Assembly: GCA_003599195.1 (NCBI GenBank)
Contig: QZIZ01000041.1
Span: 1 to 36,889 of the forward strand
DNA length: 36,889 nucleotides
Direction of reading: 5' to 3'
Source: Deltaproteobacteria bacterium
GTDB lineage: Bacteria; Desulfobacterota; Desulfobaccia; Desulfobaccales; 0-14-0-80-60-11
Each line of letters begins with the position of its first letter. The first letter of the stretch is position 1. Under the pieces are notes generated by a model that was not told the DNA's origin, did not search any database, and saw nothing but the letters and a program-made list of their open reading frames with translations. Positions 22,928 to 31,032 of this stretch are shown here, piece by piece. The position numbers were made by a program, and so were the translations under genes.

Positions 22928-25867
22928 TCATGCACTCTTGAACCGTCTTACCAATCGTACCATTTCTCCTATCCACAGCACCACCGACGTTCCCCCGATG
23001 ATTATCACCCAATCTTTCAAGGATAAAGGCACCGTTCGAAAAAAACTTCCACCAAACTGCACCATAAGCACCTGTCCAATGAAGATGGCGGATGCAATTA
23101 TGATGAATCCTTTGTTCTGGAAGATTCCAGCACAAGCCGAGTGGGTGCGTCCCAGACAGCGGGCGTTGAACAAATTCCAGAAATTGAGCATTACAAAGAC
23201 GGTGAAGAACGTAGTAAGCTGGTATATTGTTGGCTGTCCATCCTTCTGGATGAAAAGAAGGAACCCCACTAGGAAGATAAGAAAGATAAACCCCACCGTA
23301 AAAATATTTATGGCCATTGACCGGCTGATGATAAAGGCCTGCGAGTCCCGGGGGGGCTGCTTCATAACGCTGTCATGAGGCGGCTCTGTGGCCAGAGCCA
23401 AGGCAGCAAAAGTATCCATGATTAAGTTAACCCATAGCATCTGGGTAACGGTAAGTGGCAGCTTGACCCCAATAAACGGTCCTAACAGTGCAATAAAACA
23501 GGCCGCTACATTGATAGTAAGTTGGAAGAGAATAAAACGCTGGATATTTTCATATAGCGAGCGGCCCCACTTCACGGCGTTGGCGATACTGGTGAAAGAA
23601 TCATCAAGTAAGATAATGTCACTGGCCTCTTTGGCTGCATCTGTCCCCGCCTTACCCATGGCAAGACCAACATGGGCCTGTTTAAGCGCTGAGACATCAT
23701 TGACGCCATCCCCGGTAACGGCTACCACTTCTCCCCCCAACTCTTGCAGTGTCTTAACTATCTGCAATTTGTGGCGAGGCCGAGCCCGGGAAAATATTTT
23801 GACCGTTTGAACCACATCCCCAACTCGATCTTCTTCCAACTGCTCAAACTGGTCACCCGTCATATGTGAATCCGCGGCGTCATGTTCCTTCCATAATCCC
23901 AATTGCCGAGAAATTTCTTGGGCTGTTTTGGGGTTGTCTCCAGTAATCATTTTCACGCTGATGCCAGCGTCTTGGCAGGCACTAATAGCAGCTGGCACCT
24001 CCTTACGTAAGGGATCAGAAATAGCAACAAATCCCAGCCAAGTGAGGCCGGTGGCAATCTCTCTCAGGCGTTTGCCTTCGTGGCTAACAGGATCTTCGTG
24101 GTACGCAAACCCCAAGGTCCGCATTCCTCGTTGCTGAAAGTTGATGAGAGCAGTTTCAATGCCAGACCGAAAACCGGCTACCGGGTTGACCCCTCCGGGG
24201 GTAAGAACTTTGGTGCAGCGATCTAAAACGATCTCCGGAGCTCCCTTTATGTAGAGAATATTGGTTCCAGTAAAGGCCGACTGACCAATGGTCCCCATAA
24301 ATTTCCGCTCGGTTGAGAAAGTCCATTGGTACTGAAGGCCAAGGTTGGTCCGGTGGTACATATAGTCAATCCCCAAGGCATCCAACCAGAGAAGGAGAGA
24401 ACACTCTGTGGGGTTACCTAAAGGGCAGGCCGGCTCTCCGGGGATGCGGCACAGGTTGGCGGTGCTGTTGGCAGCCATGGACTCAAGGACGAGTTGTTCA
24501 CCAAGAGTCTTTGGATTCTTATCTAATTTGCCTTCTGGCAAGGCCGGGAAGTCTACTGCAAAGACCCGCATCTCATTCATTGTGAGAGTACCCGTCTTAT
24601 CCGAGCAAATTACCGTGGCCGCCCCGATAGTCTCGCAGGCGTGCATGCGGCGCACCAAATTATTAGTAGCCATCATTTTGCGCATGCTATAGGCCAGGCT
24701 CAGGGTAACACTCATGGGCAGGCCTTCCGGCACCGCTACTACAATGACGGTCATGGCTATCATGAAATATGTTAAAAATTCATGACCAACAGCAGCCGGG
24801 AGCCAGTCCCTTGGTGAGGCGGGGATGACCTTAAGGAGGTAGCCGATTCCGACGCAGGCGGTGAAAATAGCTAAGCCAAGGACAGTGGTCTTTACCCAGC
24901 CCTTCAAATCCTCATTCTGCAGCCATTCTGGGGGTTGAGTGTCGGAGCCGATTAGTTCCAGGCCATCGTAAACCATAGGAAGCCATACTCGCACCAGCAG
25001 GATAATGACGGAAATAGTTAAAATGACAACAAATACCCATTGTTGGGTGGACAAACTAAGTTCTTTGGTGATAATGCCGCGGCCTACCAAGGCGGCGATA
25101 ATCATCACGGCAATGATGAAGGCCAAGACCCCGATAAGTTTGCTCAAACGATCAAGTTGAAGATTTAATGGAGTTTCGACTTTATCCTCCCCGCCTAACT
25201 CTTGGGCGATTTGGCCAATTTCGGTGGAGTCTCCTACGGCGGTAACCTCCATAACGCCGCGGCCGTCTGCCACCATTGATCCCCGAAGGAGCTGGTAACG
25301 AGGATAGGTTGTTTCCTCTTCCTTGGCGGGCGGCGCCTTGTCTACAGACACTTTGGTAACCGCGGCCGATTCTCCGGTGAGACTGGCTTCGTCTACCTGG
25401 AGCGAAACCGCTTCTAGCAAACGGCCGTCTGCCGGCACTTCGGACCCAACTTCGATCAGGACCAGATCCCCGACCACCAAATCCTTCTTCGGCACTGAGG
25501 TATAGATGCTGTCCCGGATAACCTGAATTTGATATTCATCATTGGTGCGGCTCAGGACCTCGAACTCTTTGGCCGCCTGGTATTCGTTCAGAAAGCCCAG
25601 GTAAGTAGCAAGAAATATTGCGACAACTATGCCTATACCTTCGAAATAGGTGCCGTCCACGATGCCGATGCCAATGGCAATGATGGCGGCGATGACGAGG
25701 ATGCGGATAATGGGGTCGTTGAACTTTTCCAGATAGAGCTTCCACCAGGGGTCCCGTTCAGGAGGGGTAACGATATTTGCCCCGTGTTGCTTGCGGCTTG
25801 CCTCCACCTGGGCCGCGTTCAACCCCTTAAAGCGCATCTTTTCCGAACCGCTTTGCATTGTCTCCAT
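22928..25867 (-). CDS. P-type cation-transporting ATPase, type II (Ca2+-ATPase-like)
   Basis: A 979-residue membrane pump. Seen in order are LNEYQAAKEFEVL, the actuator motif SLTGES, a membrane segment with VVAVPEGLPMSVTLSLAYSM (PEGLP), the phosphorylation site CSDKTGTLT with D423, and the hinge VTGDGVNDVSALKQAHVG, followed by several C-terminal membrane segments. PEGLP and the length fit type IIB (plasma-membrane Ca2+-type). It should pump a divalent cation, likely Ca2+, out of the cytoplasm. ATG 25865-25867 has AGGA about 8 nt upstream; TTG 25873 is less likely. It lies between the TerY-like region and the HerA module. Confidence 0.92.
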   Translation of the reverse strand: METMQSGSEKMRFKGLNAAQVEASRKQHGANIVTPPERDPWWKLYLEKFNDPIIRILVIAAIIAIGIGIVDGTYFEGIGIVVAIFLATYLGFLNEYQAAKEFEVLSRTNDEYQIQVIRDSIYTSVPKKDLVVGDLVLIEVGSEVPADGRLLEAVSLQVDEASLTGESAAVTKVSVDKAPPAKEEETTYPRYQLLRGSMVADGRGVMEVTAVGDSTEIGQIAQELGGEDKVETPLNLQLDRLSKLIGVLAFIIAVMIIAALVGRGIITKELSLSTQQWVFVVILTISVIILLVRVWLPMVYDGLELIGSDTQPPEWLQNEDLKGWVKTTVLGLAIFTACVGIGYLLKVIPASPRDWLPAAVGHEFLTYFMIAMTVIVVAVPEGLPMSVTLSLAYSMRKMMATNNLVRRMHACETIGAATVICSDKTGTLTMNEMRVFAVDFPALPEGKLDKNPKTLGEQLVLESMAANSTANLCRIPGEPACPLGNPTECSLLLWLDALGIDYMYHRTNLGLQYQWTFSTERKFMGTIGQSAFTGTNILYIKGAPEIVLDRCTKVLTPGGVNPVAGFRSGIETALINFQQRGMRTLGFAYHEDPVSHEGKRLREIATGLTWLGFVAISDPLRKEVPAAISACQDAGISVKMITGDNPKTAQEISRQLGLWKEHDAADSHMTGDQFEQLEEDRVGDVVQTVKIFSRARPRHKLQIVKTLQELGGEVVAVTGDGVNDVSALKQAHVGLAMGKAGTDAAKEASDIILLDDSFTSIANAVKWGRSLYENIQRFILFQLTINVAACFIALLGPFIGVKLPLTVTQMLWVNLIMDTFAALALATEPPHDSVMKQPPRDSQAFIISRSMAINIFTVGFIFLIFLVGFLLFIQKDGQPTIYQLTTFFTVFVMLNFWNLFNARCLGRTHSACAGIFQNKGFIIIASAIFIGQVLMVQFGGSFFRTVPLSLKDWVIIIGGTSVVLWIGEMVRLVRRFKSA

Positions 25868-26023
25868 TCTCAATTCCTTATTTCAGCTTTAGAGTTGTCT
25901 TCATTTGTTCATGGTTAAATATTGATCATTAGTTAATGTGTTGTTCTACTCCATAAGCAAAATTACATAATACTATCATTAGTTTTCCAATCTTATTTTA
26001 CTTATTGGCTGTACGTCATAAAA

Positions 26024-26428
26024 TCATGTCATATTATGGGCTTGTGGAAAAATAATCTTTACCATCTTAGGATTATCTAATTCTGCTACATTATCTCCTG
26101 ATAAAACATATTTCATCTCATAATGCTCTCCTTGTCGCCATATATCTGTGGCCCCAATGCAGTGATACAATAAATACGCTTGGCTTTTGATATCTATGTT
26201 ATCCCCAGACACATCATATATGATGAAATATATTTTATTAACGAATGTACCCCATTCTCCCCATAGGGATTCCCTTTCACTACTAACATCTTCAAAATTT
26301 TTATGTAATTCAGTTGAGAACCATATAACCCTTGGAGAATAATCATTTTTTATGTAAAAGAGCGCTTTTTTTAAGTTCTCCTCAAATAATCTGGCCATAT
26401 ATCGATCGATTTTGTCAGTATCGGCCAT
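26024..26428 (-). CDS. Hypothetical protein, 134 residues
   Basis: Starts MADTDKIDRYMARLFEENLK. It has a helical N-terminus, a mixed middle (YSPRVIWFSTELHKNF, then WGTFVNKIYFIIYDVSGD) and a strand-rich end. No recognised motif. The gene starts 14 bases after the stop of a truncated vWA gene and its ribosome site is poor (ATGGA immediately before). It is AT-rich compared with the pump gene downstream. The 150-base gap after it, up to the pump, contains no gene. Confidence 0.55.
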   Translation of the reverse strand: MADTDKIDRYMARLFEENLKKALFYIKNDYSPRVIWFSTELHKNFEDVSSERESLWGEWGTFVNKIYFIIYDVSGDNIDIKSQAYLLYHCIGATDIWRQGEHYEMKYVLSGDNVAELDNPKMVKIIFPQAHNMT

Positions 26429-26442
26429 TCCATCGTATAGAC

Positions 26443-26688
26443 TTACTTTAATATCTTTATAAGCAAGATCTCGGTAAGAGGCATAATAATTTCAACGTCA
26501 GAACCAACCGTCAGGAAACTAAGCCAAGTTGTCTCCAAATCCTCTGGATCTGTCTTAAGTTCATCAATTAAGGACCTAATAACTCTAACTGCCGTCTCTA
26601 TGGGCTTTCCCCACATGTTCTTGCCGATATCCAGGAGAATATAAACCGGGTTAATGCGGCCCCGGGTCTCTTTGTCAACCCCTGACAT
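26443..26688 (-). CDS. Truncated TerY-like vWA domain
   Basis: An 81-residue protein. It starts NPVYILLDIGKNMWGKPIE and continues VRVIRSLIDELKTDP then ETTWLSFLTVGSDVE and IIMPLTEI, which is the first third of a TerY-type vWA domain, before stopping. A full domain is about 200 residues. The metal-site DxSxS is degenerate here (DIGKN). It may be a pseudogene remnant or a cut-down protein. It closely resembles the vWA part of the pseudokinase gene at 29224-31029. Confidence 0.7.
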   Translation of the reverse strand: MSGVDKETRGRINPVYILLDIGKNMWGKPIETAVRVIRSLIDELKTDPEDLETTWLSFLTVGSDVEIIMPLTEILLIKILK

Positions 26689-26690
26689 GA

Positions 26691-26975
26691 TTAACTCCGC
26701 TCAAAACAGCTACATGAATCTGTGCTTTTCCCTTTTGGGGTCGGATAGCCCTTGACACATTTTCCTGAGAAAACACTCTCTTCCCAACTGGCACAATCTC
26801 CGCATTGGTTATTTCCGCCGAAAAGACAAAATTGTTGTTCATATTTGGGACACGCTCCAGTATTTCCACCTGCAGGTGTCTTTTGGCCTAATTTACATTC
26901 GCGGTTTACGCTCCAATCCTTTGTCTCATAAAACTTACAATCCTTGCAGAATCTAACATCTTTTTGCCAAAACAT
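26691..26975 (-). CDS. Double cysteine-module protein
   Basis: A 94-residue protein of two repeated modules. Each has CxxC followed by an aromatic, then a Cys near a Gly/Lys, then one or two more Cys: FCKDCKFYE to CPKYE, and QCGDCASWEES to SCSCFER. Six or more cysteines per module pair suggest zinc or Fe-S binding. ATG 26973-26975 is preferred over GTG 26987 for its GGTGAAG site. It ends 2 nt before the truncated vWA gene, so they are cotranscribed. A similar CxxCxxW pattern starts the ParB protein at 8053. Confidence 0.6.
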   Translation of the reverse strand: MFWQKDVRFCKDCKFYETKDWSVNRECKLGQKTPAGGNTGACPKYEQQFCLFGGNNQCGDCASWEESVFSGKCVKGYPTPKGKSTDSCSCFERS

Positions 26976-27017
26976 CTTCACCCCCACAAGGAAAATGGTT
27001 TGGTTGCCAACTGCGAT

Positions 27018-27500
27018 TTACAATACGCCCAGCCAGAGCAAAGCATATAAAACTGCCACTGCATAACACGCACTCACCAGGTCATCCAATATAATTCCCC
27101 AGGCCCCTTTCATATTCTGATCGATTAGATTGGCCGGCGGAATCTTCAGAATGTCGAAAAATCTAAACAACAGGAAACCATACAAGACCGTCAGCCAGAA
27201 TTGTCCTCCTCGAAAAAGGATAGGAACCAACAAATATCCCGCCACTTCATCCAATACGAAATGCGGGGGGTCTTGATTTTGCCAATAAGCAACTGCCCAA
27301 GGTGTTAAATAGTATGAAGTGCCGACTACCCCTAAAAAAAATAGAATTAAAGACCACAAATTATAATAAATCGGCAAGCAATAATAAACTCCTACATGGA
27401 TTAAGACCCCTAATAAGGCGCCACTGGTTCCAGGAGCAATAGGAGCAAGACCTAGACCTAAGGCTGAACCCACCGCCACGAAATAATAATCTTTAGACAT
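27018..27500 (-). CDS. pgpA: Phosphatidylglycerophosphatase A
   Basis: A 160-residue integral membrane enzyme of the PgpA family, which dephosphorylates phosphatidylglycerophosphate. Family marks are GLAPIAPGTSGALLGV near residues 17-32, DPPHFVLDEVAGYL in the middle, LLFRFFDILKIPPANLID, and WGIILDDLVSACYA. Several hydrophobic segments cross the membrane. It lies 13 bases after the CFI-box gene in the same direction. Its place among signalling genes is odd; it may be a resident housekeeping gene beside the island. Confidence 0.9.
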   Translation of the reverse strand: MSKDYYFVAVGSALGLGLAPIAPGTSGALLGVLIHVGVYYCLPIYYNLWSLILFFLGVVGTSYYLTPWAVAYWQNQDPPHFVLDEVAGYLLVPILFRGGQFWLTVLYGFLLFRFFDILKIPPANLIDQNMKGAWGIILDDLVSACYAVAVLYALLWLGVL

Positions 27501-27512
27501 CGATATCTGTGA

Positions 27513-28376
27513 TTATAGTTTGAGCTTTGGTAGAGCATCTTTTTCATTTATTAAAGGCACCTTGATCTCTCGAACATCCTGTTCATTGCCATAAGTTATT
27601 TCAATAAGTTTAGCCATTGGCTGGATAATAGATTGAACTAACCAACACATTAGCTTTCTATCGGTAATCAACCGAGCCAAAGAAGGGGAGACATTATTAT
27701 AAAATGAAATAAATTTTCTCCCTGAGGTAATCCGGGAAAGGCGTCTATCTCGAAACTTCGACAGAATGATGACTTCTTTTGCCAAAGGTGTCCCCATAGC
27801 CGCGGTGGCAATGAAGCAGCCGGACTTTTGTGGTTTATTAAAAAGTCCCTTTATTCCTTTAATCGCATTTTCTATTTCTATAGAAGGGAATATATTATTT
27901 GCCTCATATAAATTTTCTAATATTTCTGAATCACTAAATGATGACCCTTTTGAAAGTTCTTGTATAGAACAAAAATATTTGTAAATAGCAAAAAATACCT
28001 TCGCATCTTTATCACCAGCTTTACATCTTTCCAATATTTTCTTTTCAAAGTTATTATCCCCACACATTAAAAATGGTTCGTTTAATGGCCAGCTTGCTTT
28101 TGGAACTATCATTACATAATCTTTTCCATATCTTTCGTGAATAGCCTTTGCTAAGCATGCCAGTGATCGATTCGCAAAATTTCGGGTTCCTATTCCCTCT
28201 TTATGCCATTCTCGCAACAGTGCCGTATCTATTGCATTTATATCCCCCAACAGTCTAAAATGCTCTACTATACTTAAAATTCTGCCAAATTCATCAGGAG
28301 CTATATCTAAAGTTAAATCTGGGTCGTATTTGCTATATAATTCCATTATTTTTTCTTGAATAAGGTACTTACTCAT
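27513..28376 (-). CDS. CFI-box-CTERM domain protein
   Basis: A 287-residue protein. The C-terminal third starts SGCFIATAAMGTPLAKEV (C187), then LSKFRDRRL and FYNNVSPSLARLI, the pattern named CFI-box-CTERM in bacterial annotation. The domain's role is not known. The N-terminal 180 residues are helical (MSKYLIQEKIMELYSKYDPD start) with no recognised motif. ATG 28374-28376 is preferred over TTG 28382. It lies between the DA1-like peptidase and pgpA genes. Confidence 0.7.
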   Translation of the reverse strand: MSKYLIQEKIMELYSKYDPDLTLDIAPDEFGRILSIVEHFRLLGDINAIDTALLREWHKEGIGTRNFANRSLACLAKAIHERYGKDYVMIVPKASWPLNEPFLMCGDNNFEKKILERCKAGDKDAKVFFAIYKYFCSIQELSKGSSFSDSEILENLYEANNIFPSIEIENAIKGIKGLFNKPQKSGCFIATAAMGTPLAKEVIILSKFRDRRLSRITSGRKFISFYNNVSPSLARLITDRKLMCWLVQSIIQPMAKLIEITYGNEQDVREIKVPLINEKDALPKLKL

Positions 28377-28442
28377 TCTCAAATCGCCTTATTCCTTGTA
28401 CTTCAGGATTATATTATGACTTAGTTTGGTAAAGGCGGCTCT

Positions 28443-29204
28443 TCAAATACCTGGCAACTTTTTGGTGTTAACCAAAGTTTCTATCACCCACGAGAAGCCC
28501 TGACTCCTTGCCAAGGCATGGAGATGCCGGAACCCTTCACCATAGATCGGATCGGGGTTCTTTTCCATCTGCTGGGCCCGGAACCTGCTCTCAGGGGTAT
28601 TCTCCTGGGCATAGTAACGGTAAGCTAAAAGTTCGCAGAACCCCTCCTCTGCCCAGCGGATAAGCAAGACGCCATGGACAGCCAGCCAGACATGGCCGAG
28701 TTCGTGAATCGTGACGCCATGGAACAAGGTGGCGGGCAGTCCTCGGAGAATAGCCACCCCTTTGATTCGAACTTGCGGTGGCCTTCCCGCGGCAGTGTGA
28801 ACCTCCTTCATAGCTGTGCCCAGGGTCTTGGGATTGGAAGACTTGGGATCAATCTGAAACAACTGCTCCCGGCTCACCAATTCGATGCGCAAAGGAAGAT
28901 TCTGATATCTCAACCCCTGCCCGTTTACCCATTGGACAATCTTGCCAAAGAGAGGGTTAGCCTGCTCCAAGGTTTCTATGGCGCTACTGCGGCAAACCTG
29001 GCATCGCATGTGAGGATGAATCGCCTGATTTATCTCATGATACTGTGACGGTATCAAGCGCCCGCAAAAACTACAAGAAGGAAACTTCCCCTGATGCTCC
29101 AGGCAAAATTTCTCCCCCCAGGAATCTACGAGAAACGCCCCTTTCAAGGCTTGGCCGCACACATAACAACGAGGTGATGATTTTAGGAAGAAGGGGGCCA
29201 TCAT
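28443..29204 (-). CDS. DA1-like LIM-type zinc protein with HExxH peptidase
   Basis: A 253-residue protein with two parts. Residues 10-75 hold LIM-like zinc sites: CYVCGQALKG, FCLEHQGKF, CSFCGRLIP and MRCQVC. Residues 95-253 hold the peptidase: THELGHVWLA-like HELGH at 167-171 and a downstream EEGFCELLAYRYY that can supply the third zinc ligand. DA1 proteins are best known in plants as ubiquitin-activated peptidases; bacterial homologues exist and are poorly known. Start codons 29204 and 29201 are adjacent, with AAGG upstream. It lies 19 bases after the vWA-pseudokinase gene, so it is probably cotranscribed with the kinase genes. Confidence 0.8.
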   Translation of the reverse strand: MMAPFFLKSSPRCYVCGQALKGAFLVDSWGEKFCLEHQGKFPSCSFCGRLIPSQYHEINQAIHPHMRCQVCRSSAIETLEQANPLFGKIVQWVNGQGLRYQNLPLRIELVSREQLFQIDPKSSNPKTLGTAMKEVHTAAGRPPQVRIKGVAILRGLPATLFHGVTIHELGHVWLAVHGVLLIRWAEEGFCELLAYRYYAQENTPESRFRAQQMEKNPDPIYGEGFRHLHALARSQGFSWVIETLVNTKKLPGI

Positions 29205-29223
29205 ATCCTTGTTGCTCTCTCGC

Positions 29224-31029
29224 TTAAGGGATCACTACTATAGAAGGTGGCGGAAGAGGCCGGTCAGGGGGATTGCCGAACAGAGCATGAAAAACCTCAG
29301 GAACCTTAGCCTCTTTCTCAAAGTACCAGACAGTTTGGCGCAAACCTGCCTCCCAGTCCCAGGCTGTGGGCCTTTTTTCGGGTTGGTGCAAACCTTCTAC
29401 AAATGCTTGCAAGAATAATTTCTCCAGCCAAGGGCCCAAAGCGTAAAATGGCACTTCTAAGTTTTCGGGACGGTTGGATGCGTCGTTGGGATGTTCAATA
29501 AACAAAGCCTGAGGACCAAGAGCAAGAAAATCATCTTCTTCTGCAGAGGATTGGAAAAAAATTTTCGGGCCTCTCAAAGGATGGCGCAAAAACAACATTT
29601 CATAAATTATTACCGCCAGGGAATGAGCATTGGCGTTAGGAGAATTGTGAACTCGCTTTGGATCATCAAGAGGCAAATTTAAGGTGGAATAAACCTCAGG
29701 AGCGATGTACCCTGGTGAGCCTAGTAATTCGGCCTCACTTCCAGGAAAGCTGAGACTATCTCTAATTTCACAGATGATAGCGTTCAGATTATCGGGATCG
29801 ATGATGACATTGGTGGTACTAACATCCAGCCATAGATCATTTTGATGGAGAATTCTTAAAGCTCTGGATAATTGTAAAGCAAGTTTCATGTGAGCAAAGA
29901 CATTTAATTTATCATCTTTCAGATGACCTCTGAGCTTCTTAACAGTGTGAAATTTTAATAATGTTCTCCTTGATTTCATTTCGATAGGATATAATCTTTC
30001 TAAAAAACCGATAATAGGTACTTCTATGAATACCGGCCATTTAAAAAAGTCATCCAATAAAAACTTATAAGAGACTCCGTCATGTTCTTCCAAAAATTTT
30101 CGATAGTTATTGAACTTCGTCCATCTATATTTTTTCTTTATAACGTCAGTCTCCTCTGGGATAAAAAAAGACCATTGTTTATCAGAAGAATTCAAATGAT
30201 ATCCCCCATAACAATTTGTTTTAGAGTTCCTATCGAATTCAATCAACTGGCCGTAAGGATGGCGTACTCTTAAAAAACTTTTCTCTATAGCAATATCTTC
30301 CTTACTCTTTTCTATTTCTTGAGAAGGCATTATAAGGAGTGGTGGCGGGGGTGGTGGTAGGTTGGGATGTGTAACATTATGTTCCTTGATTTCGTTTGAC
30401 ACTTGGGCAGGCGAATGGATAGGTGGAGAATTCCAGCGGCACCTCATCCCTATTTCCCCCGGTGATAATTTATTGAAGGGGAGAAGACAGATATCGGCAG
30501 GGACCTCATAGGCTCCGCCAATTGGCAAATGACGACCATCCGGTAAAAATCCAGGGCCATGGATAATGGTCATGTGAATCTCTGGTAGGCCCAACTCAGG
30601 AGAATCCACCCGTTGGTAATTATAATCCTGTAAGGCTCGCAGGAAACTGTCCTCAGAATCATCATTCGGTTGACCATCGATAAACACAAAAACAAGGGGT
30701 TCCCAATCCCCTTTTCGTTCCGGGGTTGAAGGCCGAAAGTCTCCTTTTATTGCATCCAGCAAGGCCTTCATGGCTTTTCCTAAAAAACCATCCTGGCTGT
30801 GGTCATCAGGAAACGGAAGGTCTTTAGGAACATTAATTAGATCGGTTAAAGGAAGGACTTGGAATGGGGATGCTGCGAAGGTCCAAACAGATACCCATAC
30901 CGTTTCCAATGCATGAGGATTTGACTTCAATTCGGAAAGAAGGCCATGCGACCCCATTTTCATCGCTTCTTTTATCTCATCACCATCTCCTGACCAGTCG
31001 AGGAGGAGATAGATGGGCAACTTTCTCAT
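29224..31029 (-). CDS. TerY-like vWA fused to a degenerate Ser/Thr kinase domain
   Basis: A 601-residue fusion. Residues 1-205 are a TerY-type vWA domain (LPIYLLLDWSGDGDE, ALETVWVSVWTFA, LVFVFIDGQPND) with a changed MIDAS (DWSGD). A Pro-rich linker near 215-240 follows. Residues 260-590 are a protein-kinase fold paralogous to the intact kinase at 33135-34601 (shared GSPGYIAPEVYSTL, LPLDDPKR, RHPLRGPKI, AFVEGLHQPEKRPTA). Catalytic-loop D402 and N407 remain, but HSD has become WLD. The metal-binding DID pair, 14 residues after N407 in the intact kinase, is E421-I-R423 here, and no clear VAIK lysine is seen. It is likely a pseudokinase adaptor. Confidence 0.82.
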   Translation of the reverse strand: MRKLPIYLLLDWSGDGDEIKEAMKMGSHGLLSELKSNPHALETVWVSVWTFAASPFQVLPLTDLINVPKDLPFPDDHSQDGFLGKAMKALLDAIKGDFRPSTPERKGDWEPLVFVFIDGQPNDDSEDSFLRALQDYNYQRVDSPELGLPEIHMTIIHGPGFLPDGRHLPIGGAYEVPADICLLPFNKLSPGEIGMRCRWNSPPIHSPAQVSNEIKEHNVTHPNLPPPPPPLLIMPSQEIEKSKEDIAIEKSFLRVRHPYGQLIEFDRNSKTNCYGGYHLNSSDKQWSFFIPEETDVIKKKYRWTKFNNYRKFLEEHDGVSYKFLLDDFFKWPVFIEVPIIGFLERLYPIEMKSRRTLLKFHTVKKLRGHLKDDKLNVFAHMKLALQLSRALRILHQNDLWLDVSTTNVIIDPDNLNAIICEIRDSLSFPGSEAELLGSPGYIAPEVYSTLNLPLDDPKRVHNSPNANAHSLAVIIYEMLFLRHPLRGPKIFFQSSAEEDDFLALGPQALFIEHPNDASNRPENLEVPFYALGPWLEKLFLQAFVEGLHQPEKRPTAWDWEAGLRQTVWYFEKEAKVPEVFHALFGNPPDRPLPPPSIVVIP

Positions 31030-31032
31030 GAA

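Noticed and set aside
22896..23378. 160-codon plus-strand ORF
   Set aside because: Antisense to the P-type ATPase C-terminal membrane region.
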